A stretch of 26,406 nucleotides of DNA from Marisimplicoccus sp038110465 (GCA_038110465.1 JAYNJU010000009.1:1-26406); one strand, 5' to 3'; positions 1 through 8,328 are shown, counted from the first letter of the stretch. Program-made: numbers and translations. The notes: generated from the sequence alone by a model not told the origin.

Positions 1-7
1 AATGTAT

Positions 8-15
8 TAATTTTG
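8..15 (+). promoter_or_regulatory. -7 promoter box for the DUF6341 gene
   Basis: TAATTTTG matches the Bacteroidetes TAnnTTTG element exactly and ends 15 nt before the ATG at 31. The TTG inside the box is in frame with the gene and could be mistaken for its start codon. No clear -33 element can be judged because the window begins here. Confidence 0.55.
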
Positions 16-30
16 ATTAATAATTCAATT

Positions 31-261
31 ATGGTAAAAGATTTTTTTTATTCTATTGCATGGCTTTTTGAGGAAGTTTTATTTTTTCCTTTTGATCTTC
101 TAAGGTCTATTCAATATGACAGCTGGTATATTGCTAATATTGTAACATTTACTTTTATTTTTATAGGAATTGCAGGAGCTACATATTGGATTAAACAGCT
201 TAAAAAGTTCGATGATAATAATGAAGAAAACAAAGACATTACATCTCATTCTTTTTTATAA
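31..261 (+). CDS. DUF6341 family small membrane protein
   Basis: A 76-residue protein of unknown function. It has a hydrophobic, aromatic N-terminal half (about residues 3-25), a clear membrane segment at about residues 33-55, and a short charged tail. The pattern FEEVLFFPFDLLR followed by a single helix and a QLKKFDD-type tail resembles DUF6341, a small flavobacterial family often found beside purD and uracil phosphoribosyltransferase. The ATG at 31 was chosen because an in-frame TTG at 13 lies inside the -7 box. The 3' end overlaps the convergent purD by 6 nt, in a TTATAA palindrome that supplies both stop codons. The family assignment rests on remembered sequence features and context; function is unknown. 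Confidence 0.75.
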   Translation: MVKDFFYSIAWLFEEVLFFPFDLLRSIQYDSWYIANIVTFTFIFIGIAGATYWIKQLKKFDDNNEENKDITSHSFL

Positions 262-1527
262 ATCAAAACCTATATCTTTTCTGTAATTTAAATTCTCAAA
301 TTTTATTTTATTAATCTCTTCGTAAGATTTTTTGAGAGATTCTTTATAGTTGTCTGTAAGCGAGGTAATTGCAAGGACTCGACCTCCGTTAGTATAGTAA
401 TCTTCATTTATTTTTTTTGTTCCAGCATGAAAAACAATAGAATCTTTAACATTTGAAATGCCTGATATTTTTTTATTTTTTTCATATGAACCCGGATATC
501 CTCCTGAAACCATTATTACAGTTGCAGCATGTCTTTCATCAAATTCAAGATTTATATTTTTGAATTCATCCTCTCCTAAAGAAAATAGGAGCTCACCAAT
601 ATCATTTTTAATCCTTGGAAAGACAACCTCGGTTTCTGGATCTCCCATTCTAACATTATATTCAATTACATAAGGTTCGTCTCCAACTTTAATTAGACCA
701 ATAAAGACAACTCCTATATATTCCATGTTTTCTTTTTTAATACCTTCTATAGTTGGCCTAACTATTCTTTCTTTAATTTTTTTTAATAACTCCGTGTCAA
801 GAAAAGGGACAGGCGATATAGCTCCCATTCCTCCAGTATTTAATCCTGTATCTCCTTCGCCTATTTTTTTATAATCTTTGGCAAATGGCAGTATTTTAAA
901 TGTATTTCCATCTGTCAACACAAAACATGATAATTCAATCCCTTTTAGAAATTCTTCTATAACTACTTTTTTAGATGAGTCTCCAAATTTCTGTTCAACT
1001 ATCATTTTTCTTATTTCATCCTTCGCTTCATTTAAGTCATCTAAAATTAAAACTCCTTTCCCTGCAGCAAGTCCATCAGCCTTTAATACATAAGGTGACT
1101 TCATTGATTCCAAAAAAGCATCAGCATCATTTAAGTTTTGTGTTGTGAAGGTTTTATGTTTTGCAGTGGGTATGCCATATTTAATCATAAATTTTTTTGC
1201 AAAATCTTTACTGCCTTCAAGCGCAGCAGCTTTCATACTAGGTGCTATTATTTTTACTGATGAAAGACTTTGATCAGACTTAAAATAGTCATAAATCCCT
1301 TTTACTATTGGATCTTCAGGTCCTACAAATACTAGAGAAACTTCATTTTTTAAGACTATTTCTTTTATACTGTTAAAGTCATTGACGTCACAATTTATAT
1401 TTACTGCTAAAGAGTCTGTTCCCCCATTTCCAGGAATAGCAAATATCTTGCTTACTGATTCACTTTTGAAGAAACTATTAACTATAGCATGTTCTCTTCC
1501 TCCAGAGCCAATTACTAAAACATTCAT
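256..1527 (-). CDS. purD: Phosphoribosylamine--glycine ligase (GARS)
   Basis: PurD performs the second step of de novo purine synthesis: 5-phosphoribosylamine + glycine + ATP to glycinamide ribonucleotide. The 423-residue length is normal for the monofunctional enzyme. The N-terminal GSGGREHA (residues 7-14) is the PurD signature. LKADGLAAGKGV (148-159) is the ATP-grasp nucleotide loop, and EYNVRMGDPETE (289-300) carries metal/ATP-binding acidic residues. It is the last gene of the M23-GH3-GT-pyruvyl transferase operon. Its ATG at 1527 overlaps the upstream stop codon by 4 nt (ATGA type), so it is probably translationally coupled. No separate promoter or PurR-like site is visible. Identification is secure; its place behind envelope genes is the unusual part. 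Confidence 0.97.
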   Translation of the reverse strand: MNVLVIGSGGREHAIVNSFFKSESVSKIFAIPGNGGTDSLAVNINCDVNDFNSIKEIVLKNEVSLVFVGPEDPIVKGIYDYFKSDQSLSSVKIIAPSMKAAALEGSKDFAKKFMIKYGIPTAKHKTFTTQNLNDADAFLESMKSPYVLKADGLAAGKGVLILDDLNEAKDEIRKMIVEQKFGDSSKKVVIEEFLKGIELSCFVLTDGNTFKILPFAKDYKKIGEGDTGLNTGGMGAISPVPFLDTELLKKIKERIVRPTIEGIKKENMEYIGVVFIGLIKVGDEPYVIEYNVRMGDPETEVVFPRIKNDIGELLFSLGEDEFKNINLEFDERHAATVIMVSGGYPGSYEKNKKISGISNVKDSIVFHAGTKKINEDYYTNGGRVLAITSLTDNYKESLKKSYEEINKIKFENLNYRKDIGFDL

Positions 1528-2459
1528 TCTTCAATAAAAGTTTTTATATTTTTTTTTAGATTTCTTGCGAATGATAAATGATCTGAACTTTTTCGCACAT
1601 CATCTAAATTAATCATAAAAAATTCTTTCAATGAGACACATTGAAAAAAGTTCTTTAAATCTTTTGTTCTACTTTTATGGTTTATATGATTTAATCCTTC
1701 ATCAATAAAAATAACTTTTAAACCCATTGCAGCGGCTGGTATAGCAGAATGGATTCTGGACGTTATCAATATTTCACTTTCTGCAATTTTTTTTAACATC
1801 TCTGTGGCTAGCTTTAAGCCATGTTCATGTGTTTTAATTTTTGATTCTATTATTTGATCATGGCTTTTAATGGTGGTAGAGAATTTTTTTAAATACTTGT
1901 TTAGTTTATTAAGGTTTAAGCGATACTTTATTGCCTTAAAAGGGTATTTAATTAACGAAACCGCTAGATGAAAAAAAGAAGTTTTATTTATTTCTGGCTT
2001 GAGCCTATCAAAAGGACCTATAATTAAAATTCCATCAGGATTGTCGCTTGGCTCTAAATAATTTTCTCTTCTAAATGTTGTTGTTACGCATGATGAATAA
2101 TATGCTTCAATTCCTTTTTTTGATAAAACCTCTCTAGTAAAATTGTCTCTACATCCTATTGGTTCATACTTTTTTAAATATTCCAATGAATTGTCAGATA
2201 GCATGAGAGATTGGGCCATAGGGTTAATGTGAAAAGAAATAAAAAGAGGGAAAATACTCTTGCTTGGAGGCCAATTTTTTGGGTTTTGCATATACCAGCC
2301 ATTTATTATTGCTTTTATTTCTTCATCACAATAAGAGTTTAAGTTTTCTCTATCTAAGATTTTAATTTCTTTATTATTGAGAATATCTATAACAGCTTTA
2401 GTTTGAATATAATCTCCTATATTTTTTGATCCAATAAATCCTATAACTCCTGTTTTCAA
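1524..2459 (-). CDS. Polysaccharide pyruvyl transferase family protein
   Basis: This 311-residue protein fits the polysaccharide pyruvyl transferase family (PF04230, CsaB/WcaK-like), whose members add pyruvate ketals to sugars of cell-wall or exopolysaccharides using phosphoenolpyruvate. Visible family traits are the N-terminal GFIGSKNIGDYIQ (residues 7-19), an RD motif in GCRDNFTREVL (102-112), and the C-terminal TSRIHSAIPAAAMG (233-246), which holds the conserved Arg-His pair. No signal peptide or membrane segment is seen, so it is probably cytoplasmic. It sits 1 nt after the glycosyltransferase gene and overlaps purD by 4 nt. The sugar acceptor cannot be inferred. Confidence 0.82.
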   Translation of the reverse strand: MKTGVIGFIGSKNIGDYIQTKAVIDILNNKEIKILDRENLNSYCDEEIKAIINGWYMQNPKNWPPSKSIFPLFISFHINPMAQSLMLSDNSLEYLKKYEPIGCRDNFTREVLSKKGIEAYYSSCVTTTFRRENYLEPSDNPDGILIIGPFDRLKPEINKTSFFHLAVSLIKYPFKAIKYRLNLNKLNKYLKKFSTTIKSHDQIIESKIKTHEHGLKLATEMLKKIAESEILITSRIHSAIPAAAMGLKVIFIDEGLNHINHKSRTKDLKNFFQCVSLKEFFMINLDDVRKSSDHLSFARNLKKNIKTFIEE

Positions 2460-2460
2460 T

Positions 2461-3504
2461 TTAAATGTTTTCTTTAATTTTTTTAGATCGCAGAGAAATG
2501 TGAAACTGGTTTTTTATTCTTTTTCTTGCTTTTTTAAAATCTTGTGGTCCAAAATCTGAGTTAATAAATTGAACAATTTTATCTAGATTTTTGTCTGAAT
2601 CAAATAGTATTCCTGTGTCGCCAATAGCGTCTGGTATTCCAAACACTCTAGAGCCTATAGGTATACATCCACAGAGCATAGCTTCACACAAAGAATTTGG
2701 TAAGCCTTCTAATCTAGAGCCTTGAAAATAAAATTTAGAATTTTGATAAAGTTCTTTAATTTGATATTTGTTCATTACTCCAAGAACTTTTACGTTTTTT
2801 TCAATATTAATATAGTCCGAAATCTTAATTCCTGATTCCCCAACTACAGTAAATTCAATATCAGGTAGTAAAGAAGCCAATTTATTAAAAACTTTTAATC
2901 CTTTTATATTTATAACTCTCTCCTCATAAAAAAATGCAGCAGTTAAAATTCCAGATTTTTTGTGAGATTCTTTATAATTCCAAAATCTTGAATCATAACC
3001 AGTATTAATTTCCTTAATTTTTATTCCTTTTTTTGAAATAAAATTTCTGATGCCAGAGGTAATATTATACTCGTTTTTTGCAAAGCTACATCCATATTCT
3101 AGAGATTTATGAACAACCCAAACCTCTGATACAAGCATATAATTTAATTTGGCTATTAAAGATCTCATTCCTGAATTATAAAAAATTCCATGTTGATTTT
3201 CATTGTCTACTATCGCATCGTACCCTCCAACTATTATTACTGATTTTTTAAATAGAAGTTTCGAGATTAGTATAGGTAGAAAAGAATGATAATCATTAAA
3301 CCATGAAACTACAATCTTTGATTTAAGTATATGGAAAGGTAATAGAAGTAACTCTAAAGCTCTATTTTTTAAAAACCCCCAAAGCTTTTTACTTGGATAT
3401 GATTGAAGCTTAAATATTTCATAGCCAAGAGCTTCAAATATTTTAATATCGGACTTAACAAAGCTCCTTAAAATTGGATAAACTAATGTTATCTTTTTAG
3501 TCAA
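2461..3504 (-). CDS. Glycosyltransferase, GT4-like (GT-B fold)
   Basis: This 347-residue protein resembles family 4 retaining glycosyltransferases. The C-terminal half holds the E-x7-E motif (Glu266 and Glu274 in RLEGLPNSLCEAMLCG), used for the nucleotide-sugar donor. It is followed by IPIGSRVFGIPDAIGDTGILF, the usual donor-domain end. The N-terminal acceptor domain is shorter than in typical GT4 enzymes but has the expected alternating strands. It overlaps the GH3 gene by 8 nt upstream and is 1 nt from the pyruvyl transferase gene. That suggests the two act on the same glycan: one adds a sugar and the other modifies it with pyruvate. Donor and acceptor are unknown. Confidence 0.85.
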   Translation of the reverse strand: MTKKITLVYPILRSFVKSDIKIFEALGYEIFKLQSYPSKKLWGFLKNRALELLLLPFHILKSKIVVSWFNDYHSFLPILISKLLFKKSVIIVGGYDAIVDNENQHGIFYNSGMRSLIAKLNYMLVSEVWVVHKSLEYGCSFAKNEYNITSGIRNFISKKGIKIKEINTGYDSRFWNYKESHKKSGILTAAFFYEERVINIKGLKVFNKLASLLPDIEFTVVGESGIKISDYINIEKNVKVLGVMNKYQIKELYQNSKFYFQGSRLEGLPNSLCEAMLCGCIPIGSRVFGIPDAIGDTGILFDSDKNLDKIVQFINSDFGPQDFKKARKRIKNQFHISLRSKKIKENI

Positions 3505-4993
3505 TGGATAGGTTGTTTAATTTATCGGCAACTGATCTATCATTAGAAAGTCTTGGGACTTTATTTTGACCACCTAATCTACCAACTGATTTCATATACT
3601 CATTAAAGCTTCCTTTTTTTAAAGAAATAACTTCTAAATTTTTTAGAATTTTACCATCAATTAAATCTTTATAATAAATGTTTTGATTAATCATTTCCTG
3701 ATCTAAAGATTTTGAAAATGATTTTAAATCATTTGGCATAGATTCAAACTCAATATACCATTCATGATGAGGCAAACCATGTTTTGGATTAATGTTTGGA
3801 GCAACTGTAAACTCTCTAATTGCTACTTCGTGTTGCTTTGTTGCTATTTTAATCGCATTTTCAACTTCTTCTGAAATTACATGCTCTCCAAATGCTGATA
3901 AATAATGCTTTACTCTACCGGTTACGATAATTCTGTATGGTTGTAGTGATGTAAATTTAACTGTATCTCCAATATTATATGACCATAGGCCTGCAGAAGT
4001 AGAAATTATTAGTAAGTAATTTACATTTAACTCAACATCTTTTAACTGGATTCTATTTTCATTACCCTGAAGAAAATCTTCAGTTTTAATAAATTCATAA
4101 AAAATATCATTGTTTAGCAGCAATAATAGGTCTGTTTTTCCTTTATTAAATTCATCTTGATAACCAAAAAAACCCTCAGAAGCAGGAAATGTTGCAAGAG
4201 TATCTATAGATTTTCCAAAGAGTTTATCAAAAGTGCTTCTATATGGTTCATAACTAACACCACCATATACATATAAATTCAAATCAGGAAATACTTGTGA
4301 AATACTTCTGTTTTCTTTTGCAACTATTTTTTCAAAATACATTTGTACCCAAGAAGGTATTCCTGCAATTATTGTCATTTTTTCACCTACAGTCTCGTCT
4401 ATTATTTTATTAACTTTTTCTTCCCAATCTTCAATACAATTGGTTGACCATGATGGTTTTCTATTCGTTAGAAATAGTTTTGGCACATAATGAGCGCTAA
4501 TGCCTGATAAACGACCTACTAAAATTCCATTTTTTTTTTCTAACTCTGGACTACCTTGAAGAAACATATGTTTACCCCTTATTGGTTTAAAATTTCTTGT
4601 TTTTAAAAAATAATTCAAAAGAGCATTTCGAGCAGATTTAATATGAGTTTTAATTGACTCCTTTGTTATAGGGATATATTTAGCACCAGATGTAGTGCCG
4701 CTTGTTTTTGCAAAATATTTAGGTTTACCCGGCCATAGAATATTCTCCTCACCTGAAATAACTTTTTCTATATAGGGCTTGAGCCCTTCATAATCTCTTA
4801 CAGGAACTTGTTTTGTATAATCAGAGTAATTAGAAATTTGATTATACTTATGATCTCTCCCAAATGCAGTTTTAGATGCAGACTTTATCAGATATTTAAA
4901 TGTTTTCGATTGATAATCTATAGGATTGTTAATCCATTTTTGATTTCTTTTTTTTACATAATTGGCAAATAAAATTGTAATTAATGTTTTCAT
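3497..4993 (-). CDS. GH3 (auxin-responsive promoter) family protein
   Basis: A 498-residue member of the GH3 superfamily, adenylate-forming enzymes best known from plants, where they conjugate amino acids to auxin or jasmonate. In Bacteroidetes the substrate is not known. The ATP-binding loop is TSGTTSGAKYIP (residues 97-108). Further downstream are the family motifs YGGVSYEPY, PASEGFFGY, YNIGDTVKF and TGRVKHYLSAFGEHV. These cover the adenylation core and the hinge to the mobile C-terminal domain. There is no signal peptide, so it is cytoplasmic. It starts immediately after the M23 gene's stop codon (no gap) and overlaps the glycosyltransferase. It probably forms an acyl-adenylate and an amide or ester; linking that to envelope glycan is inference. 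Confidence 0.9.
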   Translation of the reverse strand: MKTLITILFANYVKKRNQKWINNPIDYQSKTFKYLIKSASKTAFGRDHKYNQISNYSDYTKQVPVRDYEGLKPYIEKVISGEENILWPGKPKYFAKTSGTTSGAKYIPITKESIKTHIKSARNALLNYFLKTRNFKPIRGKHMFLQGSPELEKKNGILVGRLSGISAHYVPKLFLTNRKPSWSTNCIEDWEEKVNKIIDETVGEKMTIIAGIPSWVQMYFEKIVAKENRSISQVFPDLNLYVYGGVSYEPYRSTFDKLFGKSIDTLATFPASEGFFGYQDEFNKGKTDLLLLLNNDIFYEFIKTEDFLQGNENRIQLKDVELNVNYLLIISTSAGLWSYNIGDTVKFTSLQPYRIIVTGRVKHYLSAFGEHVISEEVENAIKIATKQHEVAIREFTVAPNINPKHGLPHHEWYIEFESMPNDLKSFSKSLDQEMINQNIYYKDLIDGKILKNLEVISLKKGSFNEYMKSVGRLGGQNKVPRLSNDRSVADKLNNLSID

Positions 4994-5851
4994 TTAGAAC
5001 TCGATATAGCCCTGAGGATCTACTGGCTCGCCTTGATACCAAAGCTCAAAGTGTAAGTGTGGTCCAGTTGTTAGCTCTCCTGTGTTACCGGTAAACGCAA
5101 TAATTTCACCAGTTTGTACACTGTCTCCCTGTGTTTTTATAACGGAAGAGTTATGCTTATAAATTGAGGTTAATCCATTTAAATGTTCAATAATTATAAC
5201 ATATCCTGTTTCTGAAGTCCACTCAGCAAAAACAACAATTCCTTCACTAATAGAATGAACGGGAGAATTCAGGGGCATGACTATATCTACACCATAGTGC
5301 TTACTGTCTTCATCAAAAAATGAGGAGAGCCCTCCCTTAACAGGTGGAAATAGTACATTTGTAAATCTTTCTCCAGTTAATTCAAGGGCATTGTACTTGT
5401 CTTCCTCTTCAACTAATGCTCTTAAAAGAGAGTCTTCTATATTAGTTTTTACAATTTCAAGCTCTGTAGTTGAGTTTTGGTTTAATATACTATCTCTATT
5501 AATATCTATAAATGAAATGTTGCCTGCCAATAAATCTTTAATTGAATTTAAGTAGTTGCTTTGCAAAATATACAAGTTTTCAAGAGAGTCTAGTTTCAAT
5601 GAGTTCTCTATAGCATTTTCTCTTAGCTCAACACTAGTGTATCCCCTAAAATATTCCTTAAGAGGTGTAAAGTATATTACTAAAAAAGATGAGGCTAAAA
5701 CCATAAGAAAAACAAAAAAACTGGTTAAAATTAGATTTAGAGAAGAAGAAGATAAAAGTTTTCTCTTTTCAAGAGTTTTCTCATTCACAAGAAGTAGGTG
5801 AAATCTGGTAGAGAGTTTCTCACTTAGATTGTTTTTTTTCTTTTTTGGCAT
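4994..5851 (-). CDS. M23 family metallopeptidase, membrane-anchored
   Basis: A 285-residue LytM/M23 zinc peptidase likely to cut peptidoglycan cross-bridges or to regulate amidases (MepM/EnvC type). A basic cytoplasmic tail of about 35 residues is followed by one membrane helix (about 38-62) and a helical linker (about 75-160) of coiled-coil character. The peptidase domain begins near residue 165. Zinc and catalytic residues are intact: His185 and Asp189 (HYGVD), YKH at 231-233, and HLHFE at 265-269. The ATG lies only 5 nt behind the -7 box, so the transcript should be leaderless. It is the first gene of the five-gene operon ending in purD, and divergent from tatA. Confidence 0.92.
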   Translation of the reverse strand: MPKKKKNNLSEKLSTRFHLLLVNEKTLEKRKLLSSSSLNLILTSFFVFLMVLASSFLVIYFTPLKEYFRGYTSVELRENAIENSLKLDSLENLYILQSNYLNSIKDLLAGNISFIDINRDSILNQNSTTELEIVKTNIEDSLLRALVEEEDKYNALELTGERFTNVLFPPVKGGLSSFFDEDSKHYGVDIVMPLNSPVHSISEGIVVFAEWTSETGYVIIIEHLNGLTSIYKHNSSVIKTQGDSVQTGEIIAFTGNTGELTTGPHLHFELWYQGEPVDPQGYIEF

Positions 5852-5856
5852 TAATA

Positions 5857-5864
5857 CAAATATA
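5857..5864 (-). promoter_or_regulatory. -7 promoter box for the M23-GH3-GT-PPT-purD operon
   Basis: On the minus strand this reads TATATTTG, an exact TAnnTTTG match. It ends 5 nt before the M23 start codon, which puts the expected transcription start at or next to the ATG. This is the only promoter I can place for the whole five-gene operon. Confidence 0.65.
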
Positions 5865-5925
5865 GATATAGTTACTTAGAAGTTATTAAGTGATTAATAA
5901 ATTCCAATTAGATAAAATAATTAAC

Positions 5926-5933
5926 TAAATTTG
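5926..5933 (+). promoter_or_regulatory. -7 promoter box for tatA
   Basis: TAAATTTG is an exact TAnnTTTG match, 29 nt upstream of the tatA ATG. It would give a leader of roughly 22-25 nt, one of the longer leaders in this window. It faces away from the M23 operon promoter. Confidence 0.55.
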
Positions 5934-5962
5934 TTAATGAACGTACTTCTAAAAAATTAGAT

Positions 5963-6115
5963 ATGATAGGTGGACCTCAAATTATTTTAATAATTATTGT
6001 TGTTCTTATACTATTTGGTGGTAGAAAAATTCCTGAACTAATGCGCGGATTAGGAAGTGGTATTAAGGAGTTTAAAAAAGCTACTAAAGAGGAAGAAGAA
6101 GAATCAACAGATTAA
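5963..6115 (+). CDS. tatA: Sec-independent translocase subunit TatA/E
   Basis: A 50-residue protein. TatA oligomerises around TatC to move folded twin-arginine precursors across the inner membrane. It has one N-terminal hydrophobic helix (about residues 7-18), the FGG hinge (18-20) with the KIPELMRGLG amphipathic start, a basic amphipathic helix (IKEFKKATK), and an acidic tail with five Glu in a row. The ATG at 5963 is the only reasonable start. The N-terminus (MIGGPQII) is shorter than in many relatives and the total length is near the family minimum. No tatC is in the window. It ends 1 nt before the convergent DUF4837 gene. Confidence 0.93.
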   Translation: MIGGPQIILIIIVVLILFGGRKIPELMRGLGSGIKEFKKATKEEEEESTD

Positions 6116-6116
6116 A

Positions 6117-7100
6117 TTATCTGGTTAGCTTCATTGTTGTAATTATAGTGTTTAACTCAAACATGTAATCTCTCTTGCTTTCTGAGGGTGCAAAAGCAAA
6201 ACCTTCAATTACTAAGTTCCTTTTATTTGTTGTGTCTTTGATAATATAATTTACATAAGGGCCGGCCATAAAATCATTTTGAACTTCCCAGGTACCTTTC
6301 GTTAGTATAGCGTCAAAATTGTTGACTTTAGTTTTATAATAATAAGGCAAATATGCTCTTTCGGTAATCATATAAGAGCCTGGCACTCTCCCTGGAACAT
6401 ATAACATCCCTATAGAGTCTCTAATTTTAGGTATTCTCTCTTCTATTCTATTTAGATCTATATCATAAGGAAGGGAATAGGCTATAATATTTAAATGTCC
6501 TTTTACAACTTGCTTTTCAATCCAGATAAAATTAGCTGTATCTTTAACAATACTATAAGCATCTGGGAATGTAAGGTTTATGCCAAATCTTTCGTTAAGC
6601 TCTGATTCTTTATTTAAAGACTTTGACATTCTTCTAATCTTTTCTAATCTTTCGTTTTCATCAACTGACCTAATAAGCAAGCCTAGGTTTTCTTGAAAAT
6701 AGAATTTCATAACCTCCGAATCTTCACCCGTAATTAATGCAGCTATTTGTGGTCTAGCCCACAAATTCTTAATTAATCTAAACCCTTGATTTGATGTGTC
6801 TTTTTGGAACATAATAATATTCCTACCACTTCTAGCAAACCCGCTGAAAATCGATGGATCAAGATGATATAAATCATATTTGGGTTCATCAAAAGGAAGT
6901 CCTTCATATGGCTCCATTAAAGAATTTTTTATTGATGTACCAAGACTTCCATTCCAGTAGTTTTGATTCATTACAATGGTTAAAGCATTTATGTTTCCAC
7001 TTGACTCTGGTACATAAGCATTGCTAGAATTACTATTGCAAGAAATTATAAGTAGCGTGAAAACTAAAGTTATAAAAAAGTAAAATCTATTTATATTCAT
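6117..7100 (-). CDS. DUF4837 family lipoprotein
   Basis: A 327-residue lipoprotein of unknown function. A signal peptide (residues 1-20, positively charged then hydrophobic) ends in the lipobox LIISC, so Cys21 is the lipidated residue. Sequences such as YVPESSGNINAL near the new N-terminus, followed by a VMNQNYWNGSLG segment and GFARSGRNI, match what I recall of DUF4837, a family largely restricted to Bacteroidetes. Its ATG overlaps the end of pgk by 14 nt, so the two are co-transcribed and probably translationally coupled. There is no catalytic motif I recognise. It is likely anchored in the periplasm or outer membrane. Confidence 0.82.
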   Translation of the reverse strand: MNINRFYFFITLVFTLLIISCNSNSSNAYVPESSGNINALTIVMNQNYWNGSLGTSIKNSLMEPYEGLPFDEPKYDLYHLDPSIFSGFARSGRNIIMFQKDTSNQGFRLIKNLWARPQIAALITGEDSEVMKFYFQENLGLLIRSVDENERLEKIRRMSKSLNKESELNERFGINLTFPDAYSIVKDTANFIWIEKQVVKGHLNIIAYSLPYDIDLNRIEERIPKIRDSIGMLYVPGRVPGSYMITERAYLPYYYKTKVNNFDAILTKGTWEVQNDFMAGPYVNYIIKDTTNKRNLVIEGFAFAPSESKRDYMFELNTIITTMKLTR

Positions 7101-8283
7101 CTGTTAATGCATAAACTCCTGGGAGCACTTTTCCCTCTAAACTTTCTAAAAGAGCTCCTCCTCCTGTTGAAATATAGCTTACCCATTCCTCTTTTCCTAA
7201 TTTTTTTAATGCCGCTATTGAATCTCCTCCTCCAACTATTACATTTACCCCTGACTCTTTTGCAGACTTTAAGAATTTACAAACTGCCTCTGTTCCTTTT
7301 GAAAATTGATCTTTTTCGAAGACTCCAACTGGTCCATTCCAAAAAATAGTTTTACTTAATGAAATCTCTTTGCTAAACTTTAATATTGTTTCAGGTCCGA
7401 TATCCAAACCCATCCATCCTTCTTCGATTTCATTTGATTTAAAAACTCTTATATCATTATTATTGTCAAAATCTCTTGAGCAATTAATATCAACTGGAAG
7501 AATAATATCTACTTTAGTTTCTTTAGCAATTTTCATTATTTCTTTAGCATTATCTATAAGCTCTTTTTCAAGAAGAGAGTTGCCTATAAATCCACCGCTA
7601 GCTTTTATAAAAGTATACGCCATACCTCCCCCAATTATTATTTTATCTACTTTTTGAATAAGCTTGTAAAGAATATTTAATTTACTAGATACTTTTGCCC
7701 CTCCTAAGATAGCTAATACTGGTTTTTTACCATTTTCAGTAATTTCACTTATAGCTTCTAGCTCTTTTTCTAAAAGTTTTCCCACGTATTTATCATTTTC
7801 AAAAAACTTAGCAATTACAGCAGTTGACGAGTGCTCTCTATGACATGTTCCAAATGCATCATTGATATAGACATCCCCCAGCCTTGATAGTTTTTTTGCA
7901 AATTCAAGATCTCCTTTAGTTTCTTCGGAATAAAATCTTAGGTTTTCCATAAGTAAAATCTCTCCGCTTTTAAGTTGTTTCGTTTTATTCTCAGCTTCAT
8001 CCCCTATACAATCATTATGAAAGTGTATTTTCTGACCAAAAATTTCTGATATGGTGTTTACTATGTGTATCAAAGAAAGGCTATTATCTTTTCCTTTTGG
8101 TCTCCCTAAATGAGAAAGTAAAACACAAGCCCCCCCATTATCAAGTACATATTTTATTGTTTCTTTACAGGCACTTATTCTAGTTGAGTCTGTTACTCTT
8201 TTATTCTCATCTAAAGGAACATTTAAATCCACTCTAATTATTACTCTTTTGTTTTGAAAATCAATGCTGTTAAGAAAATTCAT
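7087..8283 (-). CDS. pgk: Phosphoglycerate kinase
   Basis: Pgk interconverts 1,3-bisphosphoglycerate + ADP and 3-phosphoglycerate + ATP in glycolysis and gluconeogenesis. The 398-residue length is typical. Visible family motifs are RVDLNVPLDE (substrate binding, from about residue 17), SHLGRPKG, GGAKVSSKL, GPVGVFE and the nucleotide-binding GGGDSIAAL near the C-terminus. The ATG at 8283 lies 19 nt behind its -7 box. It is followed by a DUF4837 lipoprotein gene that overlaps it by 14 nt, an unusual partner for a central glycolytic enzyme. The start codons of pgk and the divergent holB are only 48 bp apart. Confidence 0.98.
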   Translation of the reverse strand: MNFLNSIDFQNKRVIIRVDLNVPLDENKRVTDSTRISACKETIKYVLDNGGACVLLSHLGRPKGKDNSLSLIHIVNTISEIFGQKIHFHNDCIGDEAENKTKQLKSGEILLMENLRFYSEETKGDLEFAKKLSRLGDVYINDAFGTCHREHSSTAVIAKFFENDKYVGKLLEKELEAISEITENGKKPVLAILGGAKVSSKLNILYKLIQKVDKIIIGGGMAYTFIKASGGFIGNSLLEKELIDNAKEIMKIAKETKVDIILPVDINCSRDFDNNNDIRVFKSNEIEEGWMGLDIGPETILKFSKEISLSKTIFWNGPVGVFEKDQFSKGTEAVCKFLKSAKESGVNVIVGGGDSIAALKKLGKEEWVSYISTGGGALLESLEGKVLPGVYALTDEYK

Positions 8284-8302
8284 GTTGATATAATTTTGTC
8301 GA

Positions 8303-8310
8303 CAAAGATA
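8303..8310 (-). promoter_or_regulatory. -7 promoter box for pgk-DUF4837
   Basis: Minus-strand TATCTTTG is an exact TAnnTTTG match, 19 nt before the pgk ATG. It lies 10 bp from the oppositely directed holB box, so RNA polymerases at the two promoters probably exclude each other. Confidence 0.6.
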
Positions 8311-8320
8311 TAATATGATA

Positions 8321-8328
8321 TATATTTG
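8321..8328 (+). promoter_or_regulatory. -7 promoter box for holB
   Basis: TATATTTG is an exact TAnnTTTG match. It ends only 3 nt before the ATG at 8332, so transcription should begin at the A of the start codon. A second plus-strand match, TAATTTTG at 8291-8298, could give an alternative leader of about 28 nt. Confidence 0.6.

Noticed and set aside
33..60. T-rich runs here and elsewhere (for example 17151-17165) as terminators
   Set aside because: No preceding GC-rich hairpin; T-runs are frequent in this AT-rich sequence.
458..1093. Plus-strand open frames opposite purD
   Set aside because: They are antisense to a clearly conserved gene, have no promoter box or recognisable domain, and arise from its codon bias.
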